64,000 bases of DNA from Roseibium sp. HPY-6 (GTDB taxonomy: Bacteria; Pseudomonadota; Alphaproteobacteria; Rhizobiales; Stappiaceae), in the NCBI RefSeq assembly GCF_040530035.1, contig NZ_JBEWCD010000002.1, positions 1,612,001-1,676,000 on the forward strand, read 5' to 3'. The translations under genes were made by a program, and so were the position numbers. The notes below the pieces were generated by a model, which did not search any database, was not told where the DNA came from, and saw only the letters and a list, made by a program, of their open reading frames with translations. Below, one piece after another: positions 45,428 to 54,429 of this stretch (position 1 is the stretch's first letter; every line of letters starts with the position of its first letter).

Positions 45428-47038
45428 ATGGAAAGTTTCGCTGCCAACTTGCGGGAAATGACAAGAACACCTTTGCATGAAAGCCACGTTGAGGAACTGA
45501 AAGCAATTGGCGATCTGGTGCGCTTTGACCAGGGTGAAATCATCGCGGAGATCGGTGATCCGATGGATGTATTTTATTACATCCTCGAAGGCCGCGTCGA
45601 AGTCATCGATCCCGATACACGTGAAGCCTATTTGCCTGCCTCGCTCGGTCCGACGCAGTTCCTCGGCGAGATCGCGTTTTTGAACAGGGGCGCTTTCACG
45701 CTGCCGCTGCGCGCCAGGGAAGAGACCGTTGCGATCGCGGTTCCACGGGAAAAGATGCTCGATGCAATGGCGCGCATTCCGGAAATGTCCGACATCGTGA
45801 TTTCCGTGTTTGCCGCGCGCAGGCGGCGCCAGATAGAAGAAAACGATTCCTCGCTGAAACTGATTGGTGTCGACCAGGATCGCAACGTCAGACGGATTGC
45901 CGAATTCGCGGCGCGGAACAAGATCCCTTTTCAACTGATCGACCTGGGGTCTGAGGACGCTGAGGAAATCAGGCAGAGCTGCAGGCTGAGTGGACGCAAA
46001 CCCGCAGTCGTGTTTGGCAGCAACCGTGTCGTCGACGAGCCGACACCTGCAAAAGTCGCTCACCTGTTGGGTTTGGCGCAAAATTTCGAATGCAACGAGA
46101 CGGTCGATGTTCTCATCGTCGGGGGCGGGCCGGCAGGGGTCTCAGCTGCCGTTTATGCAGGCGCGGAGGGCCTGTCCGCGGTGTTGGTTGAAGATCTGGC
46201 GGTCGGCGGACAGGCGGGAACCTCCAGCCGCATTGAAAACTACATGGGTTTTCCAACGGGGATCTCCGGTGCCGATCTTGTATGGCGCGGCGAAATCCAG
46301 GCGATGAAGTTCGGAACACGTTTCCTGAGACCGCGCCGCGCAACCAGTCTGGAACATCGATCAGACGGGATCTTCTGTGTAACGCTTGACAACAACAAGG
46401 AGATTTGCGCCAGGGCGGTTGTCGTTGCCACGGGCGTTCAATACCGCCGCCTGCCTCTGGACCGCCTTGCTGATTTCGAGGGTGCTGGCGTCTACTATGC
46501 CGCGACGGACATGGAGGCGCGCTATTGCCGCGGTGCGGACGTCGTTGTCGTCGGTGGCGGTAATTCTGCGGGGCAGGCGGCGATGTATCTGTCGCGCACG
46601 GCCCGCCATGTGCATGTTCTGGTACGAGGGGGAAGCCTTGCTGCTTCAATGTCCGACTATCTGCTGTCGCGACTGGAAGCCGATCAGTCCATTACGATTC
46701 ATTACAAGTCTCAAATCCGGGCGCTGGAAGGCGGCGCCGCTTTGGCAAGCGTCATTATCGATCGTGATGGCATGGATTGGCATCTGGATTGTCCGGCAGC
46801 GTTCGTCATGGTTGGTGCAGCGCCCAATACGGCCTGGTTGAGCAAGTCCTGCGAGCTGGATCCAAGGGGCTTCGTCTTGACGGGCAACGATGCCCGCAAG
46901 ACGTCTCCGTTTGCGACCACATGTCCGGGGCTGTTTGCAGTCGGCGATGTCCGTGCCGGGTCGGTTAAACGCGTCGCTTCAGCGGTGGGCGAGGGCTCTG
47001 TGGTGATCTCCCAGGTCTGGGATCATCTTCAAGGATAA
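45428..47038 (+). CDS. Fused cyclic-nucleotide-binding and thioredoxin-reductase-like FAD protein
   Basis: The 536-residue protein has an N-terminal cyclic-nucleotide-binding fold (about 10-130, with FDQGEIIAEIGDPMDVFYYILEG in shorter form as its core; FLGEIAFL). A short linker domain (about 145-205) and a pyridine-nucleotide disulfide oxidoreductase module follow, with FAD site VDVLIVGGGPAG near 220 and NAD site VVVVGGGNSAG near 375. The thioredoxin reductase CxxC is replaced by Ala-Ala-Thr-Asp, so it is not a true thioredoxin reductase. It may be a ligand-gated flavin oxidoreductase. The ATG at 45428 is chosen for the ACGAGG nine bases upstream. Confidence 0.85.
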   Translation: MESFAANLREMTRTPLHESHVEELKAIGDLVRFDQGEIIAEIGDPMDVFYYILEGRVEVIDPDTREAYLPASLGPTQFLGEIAFLNRGAFTLPLRAREETVAIAVPREKMLDAMARIPEMSDIVISVFAARRRRQIEENDSSLKLIGVDQDRNVRRIAEFAARNKIPFQLIDLGSEDAEEIRQSCRLSGRKPAVVFGSNRVVDEPTPAKVAHLLGLAQNFECNETVDVLIVGGGPAGVSAAVYAGAEGLSAVLVEDLAVGGQAGTSSRIENYMGFPTGISGADLVWRGEIQAMKFGTRFLRPRRATSLEHRSDGIFCVTLDNNKEICARAVVVATGVQYRRLPLDRLADFEGAGVYYAATDMEARYCRGADVVVVGGGNSAGQAAMYLSRTARHVHVLVRGGSLAASMSDYLLSRLEADQSITIHYKSQIRALEGGAALASVIIDRDGMDWHLDCPAAFVMVGAAPNTAWLSKSCELDPRGFVLTGNDARKTSPFATTCPGLFAVGDVRAGSVKRVASAVGEGSVVISQVWDHLQG

Positions 47039-47404
47039 AGGGTGGCTTATCGATGGGGTGGTGCGGGATTTTTGAGATCCAGAAGCCTGAACTCTCAACG
47101 CATGTTGCGATCTGGTGCAAGACCGGGACCGCCATTTCTGACGCTCCTCGGCAACCGACCATCGTTGCTATTGCTTCCCAACTTGCACTAGGGCCTCAAA
47201 ACTGTTCTTCTTGAAACGTGGCCGGTGAAGATTTGCGTTGCGATGCCGCTTGAGAGCATTTTTGCTCATTTGGTGTTGATCTGCCGGTTCTGAATTAGGG
47301 TTTGTTTTTTGAACCTGGCGCTGTGTGTCTGAAGAGCAGCGCCAATATCGCCTAAACCTTTCAGTCCGGCATTTGCTGGACGTGGTTCTGGGGAGAAGTG
47401 ACCG
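47039..47404. other. Intergenic region
   Basis: About 365 bases between two rightward genes. It should contain the promoter of the L,D-transpeptidase-like gene; a purine-rich ribosome-binding sequence (GGGGAG) precedes that start. A weak hairpin near 47254-47267 is the only structure seen. No gene is supported. Confidence 0.4.
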
Positions 47405-48373
47405 TTGCCCAGATTTTGGACGCATCTGGCGATTGCGATCGCCCTCGTATTTACAGCACCGGGAGCGATGGCGCAGCAAAGCACCAAAATTCCCGCCTGG
47501 CTGCAAAAACATGTCGGAACCAAAGATGGACAAATTGCACCCATCGTTCTGCAGCGCGCGCGAGCGCATTACGAACGCAAACGGCGTCAGGGCAAAGTCA
47601 GAAATCCTTGTTATCTTGCCATGGACGCAACGCGTCCGAGCACGTCCCGCAGCGGCAAGCCGGGGCGCCGGTTTTACGTCATCTGTGAGCAAAGAAAGCT
47701 GTTCCGGGCGATTTCATCGGGCTATGGCAACGGACGAAAACTTCAGCGCGCGAACTTTTCCAACGGACGCCAGTGCGCCAGGAATTTCAGTAACGCAGAA
47801 GGCTCGAAACTGACCGCAGGCGGATCCTACGTGACGGCCGAAACAAGAACGTCCTTCAAAGGCTATTATCGCCAGTCCGGCAAAAGGAAGCCTTTTCATC
47901 GCACGTTCCTGCTGTTTGACGGGGAGGGCGATACGTCCAATGCCAGAGAGCGCGCGATCGGCGGACACCAGGCGGTTTATCTGAAGTGGCAGTGCCGCTT
48001 CAAAAATCCCAAAAGCCCTCATGCCGACAAGGATGGCTATGTTCCTTACGGCAAGCTGGTGAACTACACAGGTGGGCGCAGCAACGGATGTACAACCTGG
48101 TCGCCTTCAGCTTCTCGGGACATCCTGTCGCTGGTGAAAGGCAACCCGACAACGCTTTATATTTATCCCGAAGGACGTGACATCAATGCGGTTGCGAAGG
48201 CAGTCAAGAGCGGAAAGTCGCTCTCCAAAGCCGGGCTCTACTGGAACGCCACCTGTTTGAAGTCGATTGGTGCTCCGAAGTTCTGGCCGAAAAGACAATT
48301 ACAGCCAATCATCAACGAATGGCGCCGTTCCCTGCCAAAACAGAAGCCGCTGGTGTTGCCGATCTGCAAATAG
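47405..48373 (+). CDS. Exported YkuD_2-type L,D-transpeptidase-like protein
   Basis: The 322-residue protein starts with a TTG after GGGGAG and has a Sec signal peptide (about 1-23, ending AMA before QQS). The C-terminal half fits the YkuD_2 murein L,D-transpeptidase catalytic family: GGHQAVYLKW supplies a candidate His and NYTGGRSNGCTTWSP carries the Ser-x-Gly-Cys active-site block, with Cys as nucleophile. Such proteins may cross-link or modify peptidoglycan in the periplasm. There is an unusual excess of Arg and Lys. It stands alone, and the assignment rests mainly on the Cys motif and the signal peptide. Confidence 0.75.
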   Translation: MPRFWTHLAIAIALVFTAPGAMAQQSTKIPAWLQKHVGTKDGQIAPIVLQRARAHYERKRRQGKVRNPCYLAMDATRPSTSRSGKPGRRFYVICEQRKLFRAISSGYGNGRKLQRANFSNGRQCARNFSNAEGSKLTAGGSYVTAETRTSFKGYYRQSGKRKPFHRTFLLFDGEGDTSNARERAIGGHQAVYLKWQCRFKNPKSPHADKDGYVPYGKLVNYTGGRSNGCTTWSPSASRDILSLVKGNPTTLYIYPEGRDINAVAKAVKSGKSLSKAGLYWNATCLKSIGAPKFWPKRQLQPIINEWRRSLPKQKPLVLPICK

Positions 48374-48424
48374 GCTTTCTTGCACGCCTGATGGCAGGGA
48401 AGACTTGGGCGCGTTGAGTCAAAT

Positions 48425-48919
48425 TCACTTGAAACTGCGGCGACGCTTCAAACAGGCCAGGCCAAACATTCCTGCCGCAAGAAGCGGAAATGAGTAAGGC
48501 AACGGGACCGGTGTCGGCAGCTTGTTGAACTCCGGGGAACCGTCGACGGCCCCAGGCAACCCCATAAGAAATGCTGTGTCGTCAACTGTCGAAAACACAA
48601 GCAATGAGTCCGGCAACAGAGCCGATGCAAAGTCGGCAAAAATAATCTCGCCGCCAGAAACACTGAAACGATTGTCGATTACTAATGCGGCCGCGTCGTT
48701 CACATAGTCGCCGAGCCCGAAGCCGCGGGTATTGCTCTCAACAATGACGCTTTGGGCGGCCTGGTCAATGGTGTCGTCTTCCAACCCGTAGATCACGCCG
48801 GATACATCAAAAAAATCATTCGAAAATGAAAACGAGAAGTCGACAGGTGCGGCCGACGACACGGTGATGGAAAGAAAGCTCGCGAGCGCGGCGATCAGGT
48901 AAAGCTTTACGATTTTCAT
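48425..48919 (-). CDS. Exported protein with VPLP-type C-terminal sorting signal
   Basis: From the ATG at 48919 the protein has 164 residues: a signal peptide (about 1-23), a beta-rich acidic core and a C-terminal Val-Pro-Leu-Pro-Tyr motif, a hydrophobic helix (FPLLAAGMFGLACL) and a basic tail (KRRRSFK). This is the tripartite layout of VPLPA/PEP-CTERM proteins, which exosortases process and which are often tied to exopolysaccharide. The usual Ala after VPLP is Tyr here. No exosortase is in the window. The longer frame up to 49009 has no supporting ribosome-binding site. Confidence 0.75.
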   Translation of the reverse strand: MKIVKLYLIAALASFLSITVSSAAPVDFSFSFSNDFFDVSGVIYGLEDDTIDQAAQSVIVESNTRGFGLGDYVNDAAALVIDNRFSVSGGEIIFADFASALLPDSLLVFSTVDDTAFLMGLPGAVDGSPEFNKLPTPVPLPYSFPLLAAGMFGLACLKRRRSFK

Positions 48920-49227
48920 GCGAAGAACCCCTTCAGGTTTGCTGTTTTTGTCGAATTCAATGCGCACCGCAGAAGCGAAGTTTGCGAAGCGCCGGCCTCG
49001 TCTCAGCACAATGAGGACGCGTGTTGGATCTCCATCGGTTCAGTCGAGCAGAAAGACGGAAATGCATGTGCAACCAAGCGTCGGGCGACGGTGCTGGGTT
49101 AGAACGAGAACACGTACCGGCAGTATTCCGGTCCGGAGTTTTGATGTGTCACGCGCCCTCTGGATATCTTTGGTGTTCCGGGTTCAATGGGCCGCTTTTG
49201 CCTATTGAACAGGAGCGCCTGGCAGGC
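48920..49227. other. Intergenic region
   Basis: About 310 bases upstream of the VPLP-type gene and downstream of the acidic orphan, both on the minus strand. Several short frames cross it, but none has a ribosome-binding site or family resemblance. Confidence 0.35.
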
Positions 49228-49641
49228 TCACATCAGGAAGTCGAAATCTGTAACAGTGGCCGAGCCGGAAAAATGATTGGATGAAACGGGATCCGGGTCG
49301 GCCTCGGTTTCAAAGTCGTCTGAAGCAGGCATCGCCAGCAAAGCGGGTTGCTCATCTTCCAGCCCCTCGAACATTGAGGCAGAGTGTCCCGACGAAGCGT
49401 ACGCTAAATGAAATAGATCCGTTTCAATATCGGCAATATTGTCGTTCAGGCGAGTGTCAAAAATGAAATCAAATCCAGGGTCTGCATCAAAGTCGCGACC
49501 TGCGCCGGTTTGGATAACGCCTGTTTCGATACCTGCATAAACTTTTGAATTTTGACTGGCTTCGCTGAAAATATCCTTTTCACCAATGCTCGCACGGTTC
49601 CAACTATGAATACTTAGTACTCTGAGGTCTGCATCCGCCAT
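49228..49641 (-). CDS. Acidic orphan protein
   Basis: The 137-residue product starts at an ATG preceded by TTAGGAG. It is rich in Asp, Glu, Ser and Phe, has no signal peptide or membrane segment, and ends with a hydrophobic-acidic tail (VTDFDFLM). I do not recognise it. The composition and carboxylate-rich tail recall small proteins exported by type I systems, but there are no RTX repeats. Confidence 0.55.
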   Translation of the reverse strand: MADADLRVLSIHSWNRASIGEKDIFSEASQNSKVYAGIETGVIQTGAGRDFDADPGFDFIFDTRLNDNIADIETDLFHLAYASSGHSASMFEGLEDEQPALLAMPASDDFETEADPDPVSSNHFSGSATVTDFDFLM

Positions 49642-49872
49642 CCGTTACTCCTAAATCGAAAGGGCAAATTTCTCCTTCCTTGAGTGCTGTGTTTAGGAGG
49701 TGTTCTTTTCGGCAGTTTGTGCGGAACGTGTCCGCCTTGTATCAATCGGAAATTAATTTGTATCGAGGCCTGCCTTGGGCTGTCTCCTGACGTGTACAGC
49801 GTGCGAAAGAACCCCGATGTGACGGGGGCGTTTCGGTTTTTTGCAGCCGAGACTTTCAATATGAAACACGTT

Positions 49873-51168
49873 TCAGCCCGCATACCCAAATGTTCGCGGT
49901 AGCCAAAGCACAAGTCCCGGAAACAGGATCAGCGCGGAGAGCGCCGCCAGCAAAACTGCCAGGAATGGCCAGATTTCCCGGATGATTTCGTTGAGCGGGA
50001 TGCGGGTCACCGCGTTGATGACGAACAACAGGATCCCATAGGGCGGTGTGATCAATCCGATCATGCAGTTGACGACCGCCACCACACCGAAATGAACCAG
50101 GTCGATGCCGAGCTCACGGCATGTCGGTATGAACAGCGGAATGATCACGAGGATGATCGTCGTCGCATCCAGGACGCATCCCAGAAGCAGAAGCAGGATG
50201 TTGACCATGACCAGGAACATCAGCGGGTGGATGTCCAAACCCACCAGCTGCGCCGCCAGGAGTGTCGGAATGTTCTCAGAAGCAACGACATAGTTCAGGA
50301 TCAGCGCGCCACCGATCACGATGCCCACCGCCGCGGAGGAACGTGCACTCTCCACCAGGATCTCGTAGAGCTTTCGCAGCGACAGGGCTCGATAGAACAG
50401 CCCTGCGAGGAGAAGCGCGTAAAAAGCGGCAACCGCGGCCGCTTCGGTCGGCGTCGTGACCCCGCCGTATATGCCATAGAGGAGGATCGCGGGCATCAGC
50501 AGGGCAGGGAACGCGTTGACCGTCAGCCGCGGCAGCTCGACAAGGGGCACCGCAGGTTCCAGCGCGAAACCTCTGCGATGCGAGAGCCAGATATTGAGCG
50601 CCATGAGAACAGCGCCCATCAGGAGGCCCGGAACAATGCCTCCAAGAAACAGATAGCCGATCGAGGTGTTGGAAACGAGCGCGTAGAGCACCATCGGGAT
50701 CGAAGGGGGAATAATGGGTCCGATGGTGGCGGAAGCAGCGGTAATCGCTGCGGCATAGCCTCGGGTGTAATGACCGCTTTTGGTCATCATCTCGATAATG
50801 ATCTTGCCAATCCCCGCCGCATCAGCCACGGCGGATCCCGACATTCCGGAAAAGATAAGAGATGCAACGATGTTGACGTGGCCGAGCCCGCCGCGGAAGC
50901 GGCCGACAAGGGCGATACAAAACTGCAGAAGCCGATCGCTGATCGTCCCTGCATTCATGATGTTCGCGGCGACGATGAACAAGGGAACAGCCAGCAAGAC
51001 AAAGCTGGAATAAAGCCCGTCCATGAGCACTTTTCCGGCAAGACCAATGTCCTGTCCTGCCGCAAACAGATAGACAAGCGAGGACACCAGAATGGCATAG
51101 GCGATCGGTGCGCCGATGCCTGCCAGCAGAAACAGCGTCGCAAGGCACAGCAGAAACTGAAAACTCAT
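49873..51168 (-). CDS. dctM: TRAP transporter large permease (DctM)
   Basis: The 431-residue inner-membrane protein has the length and about twelve hydrophobic segments of TRAP large subunits. It includes GMSGSAVADAAGIGKIIIEMM and IGPIIPPSIPMVLYAL, the re-entrant loop signatures that form the sodium-coupled transport path. ATG at 51168 overlaps the dctQ stop by four bases; a longer upstream frame overlapping dctQ is spurious. It would work with DctQ and DctP to import an organic acid or sugar acid. Confidence 0.95.
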   Translation of the reverse strand: MSFQFLLCLATLFLLAGIGAPIAYAILVSSLVYLFAAGQDIGLAGKVLMDGLYSSFVLLAVPLFIVAANIMNAGTISDRLLQFCIALVGRFRGGLGHVNIVASLIFSGMSGSAVADAAGIGKIIIEMMTKSGHYTRGYAAAITAASATIGPIIPPSIPMVLYALVSNTSIGYLFLGGIVPGLLMGAVLMALNIWLSHRRGFALEPAVPLVELPRLTVNAFPALLMPAILLYGIYGGVTTPTEAAAVAAFYALLLAGLFYRALSLRKLYEILVESARSSAAVGIVIGGALILNYVVASENIPTLLAAQLVGLDIHPLMFLVMVNILLLLLGCVLDATTIILVIIPLFIPTCRELGIDLVHFGVVAVVNCMIGLITPPYGILLFVINAVTRIPLNEIIREIWPFLAVLLAALSALILFPGLVLWLPRTFGYAG

Positions 51169-51728
51169 TCGCTCTGCCTTTCGCCATCCGGGTCGGGGGT
51201 TTCCGGTACGCCATGGCGGAAGGCTTGCCAGACAAGCCAGAAGTAACGCGCCGAAACAGCGGCAAGAAACAGCATGTAGACCACATAAAGGTCGCGCATC
51301 CTGATCCAATCGCCGAACAGTGAGGACAGCGTCGCAGTCTTCTTGAGCCTTAAGATGTAGAACTTGGCCCAGGTGGGCTCGATCGAAACAGCAAGGCCAA
51401 TGGCAATGCACAAACCGAAGACAATCACGAAGAGCCGACGTGTCTGCCGGCTCACCCGGCTGTAGAGGATATCGAAGCGCACATGGTCGCTTTCGCGGAC
51501 CACAAAGGCATTGCCCCAGAAAACCAGCCAAAGCCATAAGACCAGGCAAAGTTCCAGGGTCCAGCCGAAGCGTGTCGGTTCCAAAAACGGAAGATAGTCA
51601 GGAAGCCATTCCAGGCGCGCCGAATAACGGATGAAAATCTGTAGGACGAAAGTCAGGAACATGACCGCCATCATGGCAGCCGCGACGGCCTGGGCCGTAT
51701 GTTTGAGACCGTTTACAAACTGCTTCAT
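51165..51728 (-). CDS. dctQ: TRAP transporter small permease (DctQ)
   Basis: The 187-residue membrane protein has four hydrophobic segments and the family pattern FLTFVLQIFIRY and LVLWLWLVFWGNAFVVRESDHVRFD. The start at 51728 begins MKQFVNGLKHTAQ. It joins the large subunit to form the membrane unit and lies 54 bases downstream of the dctP stop. Confidence 0.92.
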   Translation of the reverse strand: MKQFVNGLKHTAQAVAAAMMAVMFLTFVLQIFIRYSARLEWLPDYLPFLEPTRFGWTLELCLVLWLWLVFWGNAFVVRESDHVRFDILYSRVSRQTRRLFVIVFGLCIAIGLAVSIEPTWAKFYILRLKKTATLSSLFGDWIRMRDLYVVYMLFLAAVSARYFWLVWQAFRHGVPETPDPDGERQSE

Positions 51729-51782
51729 GTGTGCTGTTCGCCAACTTGGGCAAGGGTGAAATCCACCCTTGCCCTTCATGGA

Positions 51783-52778
51783 TCATTTGCCGAGTGCGTT
51801 GATCTGTTCCAGAACGCCGTCGGGCCAGGACGCCGCGAATTCCGAACCGACGTATTGAGACTGCACGTGGTCTCGGAAGGCTTTCAGATCCGGCTCATAG
51901 ATCGCAAGACCCTTTTCTTCCAGGAACGATACCAGCTCGGCTTCTTTTTGCAGCTGGGCATTGCGGCCACTATCAGCGGCAGCTTCTGCAGCAGCCTGAA
52001 CTTTCGCCTGCTGTTCAGGGGTGAGACCATCCCAGACGGCCTTTGAGAAGGCCACATAGTTCAGGTCCACCAGATGCGACGTCAGCGCAATCTGGTTGGT
52101 GACTTCGAAAAACTTGGCATCCACCACGGTTGGAAGCGGGTTGTCCTGTCCGTCGACGGAACCGGTTTGCAAGGCGGTATAAACCTCTGTGAAGGCCATG
52201 GGAGTCGGGTTTGCGCCCAAAGCCTTACCCAGGAACTGCCAGGCATCCGTGCCCGGCATGCGCAGGTTCACACCCGCCAGGTCAGCCGGCGTCATGACCG
52301 TCAGCTCATCCTTGCTCTGCCGCAGGTTGACGTGACGGCGGCCCAGATACATGACGGCGAGCAGCTTGATGCCCAGTTCGTCTTCCACCTTCTGCTTGAA
52401 CGGGTCCATCAGCGGATCGTTGAAGACTCGCACCTGATGGTCGGCATCCTGATGCACATAGCCGGTCGCGAAAATCGAGAATTCGGGGAAGTACTGTGCG
52501 AGCTCCTGGGCGGACGCGATCGACATTTCCAGATCACCTGAAGCGATGGCTTCAAGCTCCGAGTTCTGCTTGATCAGCGACGCGTTGTAGTGCGGTTCGT
52601 ATGTCGCAAACTCTGCGACTTCCGGTGCGAAGACTTCAGCCAGGGCCACGGAACGCTGGTCGGTTTCCGATGCCGGCGTCGACATGCGCAGCGTAACCTT
52701 GTCGTCAGCAACCGCGGATGCAGTCAATGCCAAAGCCGTCAATGCAGCTAAGCCATTTAGTAGAAAAGACGATTTCAT
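51783..52778 (-). CDS. dctP: TRAP transporter substrate-binding protein (DctP)
   Basis: The 331-residue periplasmic protein has a signal peptide (about 1-24, ending AVA before DDK) and the DctP fold. The conserved LAGVNLRMPGTDAW segment carries the Arg that usually pairs with the ligand's carboxylate. PTPMAFTEVYTALQTGSVDGQ, a family hallmark, follows it. The ligand is therefore probably a carboxylate. Neighbouring lyase and kinase genes suggest a sugar acid. GGAGGAAGT lies directly before the ATG. Confidence 0.94.
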   Translation of the reverse strand: MKSSFLLNGLAALTALALTASAVADDKVTLRMSTPASETDQRSVALAEVFAPEVAEFATYEPHYNASLIKQNSELEAIASGDLEMSIASAQELAQYFPEFSIFATGYVHQDADHQVRVFNDPLMDPFKQKVEDELGIKLLAVMYLGRRHVNLRQSKDELTVMTPADLAGVNLRMPGTDAWQFLGKALGANPTPMAFTEVYTALQTGSVDGQDNPLPTVVDAKFFEVTNQIALTSHLVDLNYVAFSKAVWDGLTPEQQAKVQAAAEAAADSGRNAQLQKEAELVSFLEEKGLAIYEPDLKAFRDHVQSQYVGSEFAASWPDGVLEQINALGK

Positions 52779-52822
52779 TTTACTTCCTCCTCAGTCATTT
52801 GCGGTGTTTCCCGCATTCTTCG

Positions 52823-53476
52823 TCAAACCCCAAGGGCCCGGCGTTTTGCGCTGTCCACATGTGCATGAACAGCTTCAACCGTTTTCTCCACGTCGCGATT
52901 TTCAAGCGCGTTGATGATCACCAGGTGCTCGCTCATCACCGAGCCCACCAGCTCCGGCAGCATGCGCGTGTCGGAGTTTCTGATCAGGCGTATCTTGATT
53001 GCGTTCACGCGGTGAATGTCGGAGATGATCCGGTTGCCCAGAAAATCGATGACAAAATCATGGAAGGCCCAGTCCATGTGCTGAGCGCGCGCCAGCAGCT
53101 CCGGCGTCACACCCCGCTCGGCTTCCCTCAATGTCTTGCGATGTTCGCTCGCGATACGCGCGATCTCGGCGTCGGGCGCATTTCTACAAAAAACCGCGAA
53201 AGCCTCGCTTTCGATAATCCTGCGCAACTGGAAAGCGTTGCGGATCAGTTCAAGATCGATATTGAGAACCTGAAGACCCCGTTTGGGCACAGTGCGGATC
53301 AGACCATCGGCCTCAAGCCGGGGGATCATTTCGCGTATTGCGCCCAGAGGCATGCCCGTCAATTCGACAAGTTCGCGTTGGGACACGATCTGACCGGGCT
53401 GAATGTCACGCGAAAGGAGCTTTTCGGTGAAGCTGGAGTAAGCATCATCGCGGAGGCGGCGTTCGGACCTGCTCAT
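52823..53476 (-). CDS. GntR-family (FadR-like) transcriptional regulator
   Basis: The 217-residue protein has a GntR winged helix (about 10-75, QIVSQRELVELTGMPLGAIREMIPRLEA in part) and an all-helical FCD effector domain (about 85-205). Asp and His residues in the latter could bind a metal and an organic acid. The start overlaps the stop of the lyase gene by four bases. It probably controls this catabolic locus through palindromes in the 54340-54429 region. Confidence 0.93.
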   Translation of the reverse strand: MSRSERRLRDDAYSSFTEKLLSRDIQPGQIVSQRELVELTGMPLGAIREMIPRLEADGLIRTVPKRGLQVLNIDLELIRNAFQLRRIIESEAFAVFCRNAPDAEIARIASEHRKTLREAERGVTPELLARAQHMDWAFHDFVIDFLGNRIISDIHRVNAIKIRLIRNSDTRMLPELVGSVMSEHLVIINALENRDVEKTVEAVHAHVDSAKRRALGV

Positions 53477-54339
53477 GCGGCCAAGCCCCTTCCGGCCGCT
53501 GATAGGATTTTGGATTTCTGTTCCGCCGTTAGCCGGGTCAAGGGCGCTCGCATGTTTTCCCAGACCGGATCGTCCAATGCGTAAGCCAGCAGCACCTTCA
53601 GTGTCGGGATGATCGGCAGGGCGACGATACGCTCGACTGATTGTGAAAGCGTCGTGTCTTCGGTGGCCGTGTCAACGACGTTGCAAAGCCTTTCCGGATA
53701 GAGATTGGCAACGCCCGTTATGGATCCGACACAGCCCATGGCAACGGCCTTGTGCAACAAGCGCTCGTCGCCAACCAAAACCGGCACGGACTTTCCGGCC
53801 AACAGCTTTTCCGCGTTTGCCCAGTCCCCGGAACTGTCCTTGATGGCAATGATCCGTTCAGGATGGGTTTCCTTGAGACGCCAGGCGAGGGATGGAGAAA
53901 CGCCGACGCCTGTAACCTGCGGAATATTGTAGAGAATGATCCCGGCTTTCGGATCGCTCATGGCGAGAAGCTCGGAAAACCATTGAAAGACGCCATCTTC
54001 CTCGGCATCGCTGAAATAGTAGGGTGGAGGCACCAGAAAACGGGTGATGCCCGCGCGGAGCCCTTCATCGATTTGAGCGGCAACATCCGCTGTTGCCGAT
54101 CCATAGACCCCCAACACGATACGGCTGCCGGAGACGCCGGTCTCGACAAGGGCGCTGATACCGGCAGGCCGCTCACGGAGGGAAATCGAAGCACCTTCAC
54201 CCGTCGTGCCAAACAAGGTTACGCCGGACACGCCCCGGTCGATGACCGAAGCAGCATGGGCGGCAAGCCGGTCCCCGTCGATCGAGCCATCAGCCGCGAA
54301 CGGAGTCAGCAAGGCTGTCAGAATGCCGAATTGTGTCAT
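53473..54339 (-). CDS. DapA/NanA-family aldolase or dehydratase
   Basis: The 288-residue class I lyase has the family landmarks: FGTTGEGASISLRER (about residues 42-56), the catalytic Tyr in ILYNIPQVTG, and the Schiff-base Lys in IIAIKDSSGDW. Members cleave or condense 2-keto acids, including dihydrodipicolinate, N-acetylneuraminate and 2-keto-3-deoxy sugar acids. Being next to a TRAP system and a sugar kinase, a catabolic role is more likely than lysine synthesis. The ATG at 54339 follows AGGGA. It heads the leftward operon. Confidence 0.9.
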   Translation of the reverse strand: MTQFGILTALLTPFAADGSIDGDRLAAHAASVIDRGVSGVTLFGTTGEGASISLRERPAGISALVETGVSGSRIVLGVYGSATADVAAQIDEGLRAGITRFLVPPPYYFSDAEEDGVFQWFSELLAMSDPKAGIILYNIPQVTGVGVSPSLAWRLKETHPERIIAIKDSSGDWANAEKLLAGKSVPVLVGDERLLHKAVAMGCVGSITGVANLYPERLCNVVDTATEDTTLSQSVERIVALPIIPTLKVLLAYALDDPVWENMRAPLTRLTAEQKSKILSAAGRGLAA

Positions 54340-54367
54340 TGGTTTCCCTAGCGTGAATTTTCCTATA

Positions 54368-54405
54368 ATACATGACATTTTAATTATGTATAGACTAACA
54401 TGTTA
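54368..54405. promoter_or_regulatory. Candidate GntR operators between divergent catabolic operons
   Basis: The 90-base gap holds ATACAT (54368-54373) with its complement ATGTAT (54386-54391), and the perfect palindrome TAACATGTTA (54396-54405). These could bind the FadR-like regulator and control both the leftward lyase-TRAP and rightward kinase-amidase transcripts. The region also contains a TATAAT-like stretch at 54364-54369. Confidence 0.5.
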
Positions 54406-54429
54406 CAGATTGGACTTGGAGGATCCTTG

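Noticed and set aside
51169..51549. N-terminal extension of the TRAP large permease
   Set aside because: It overlaps dctQ in another frame; the normal family start is at 51168.
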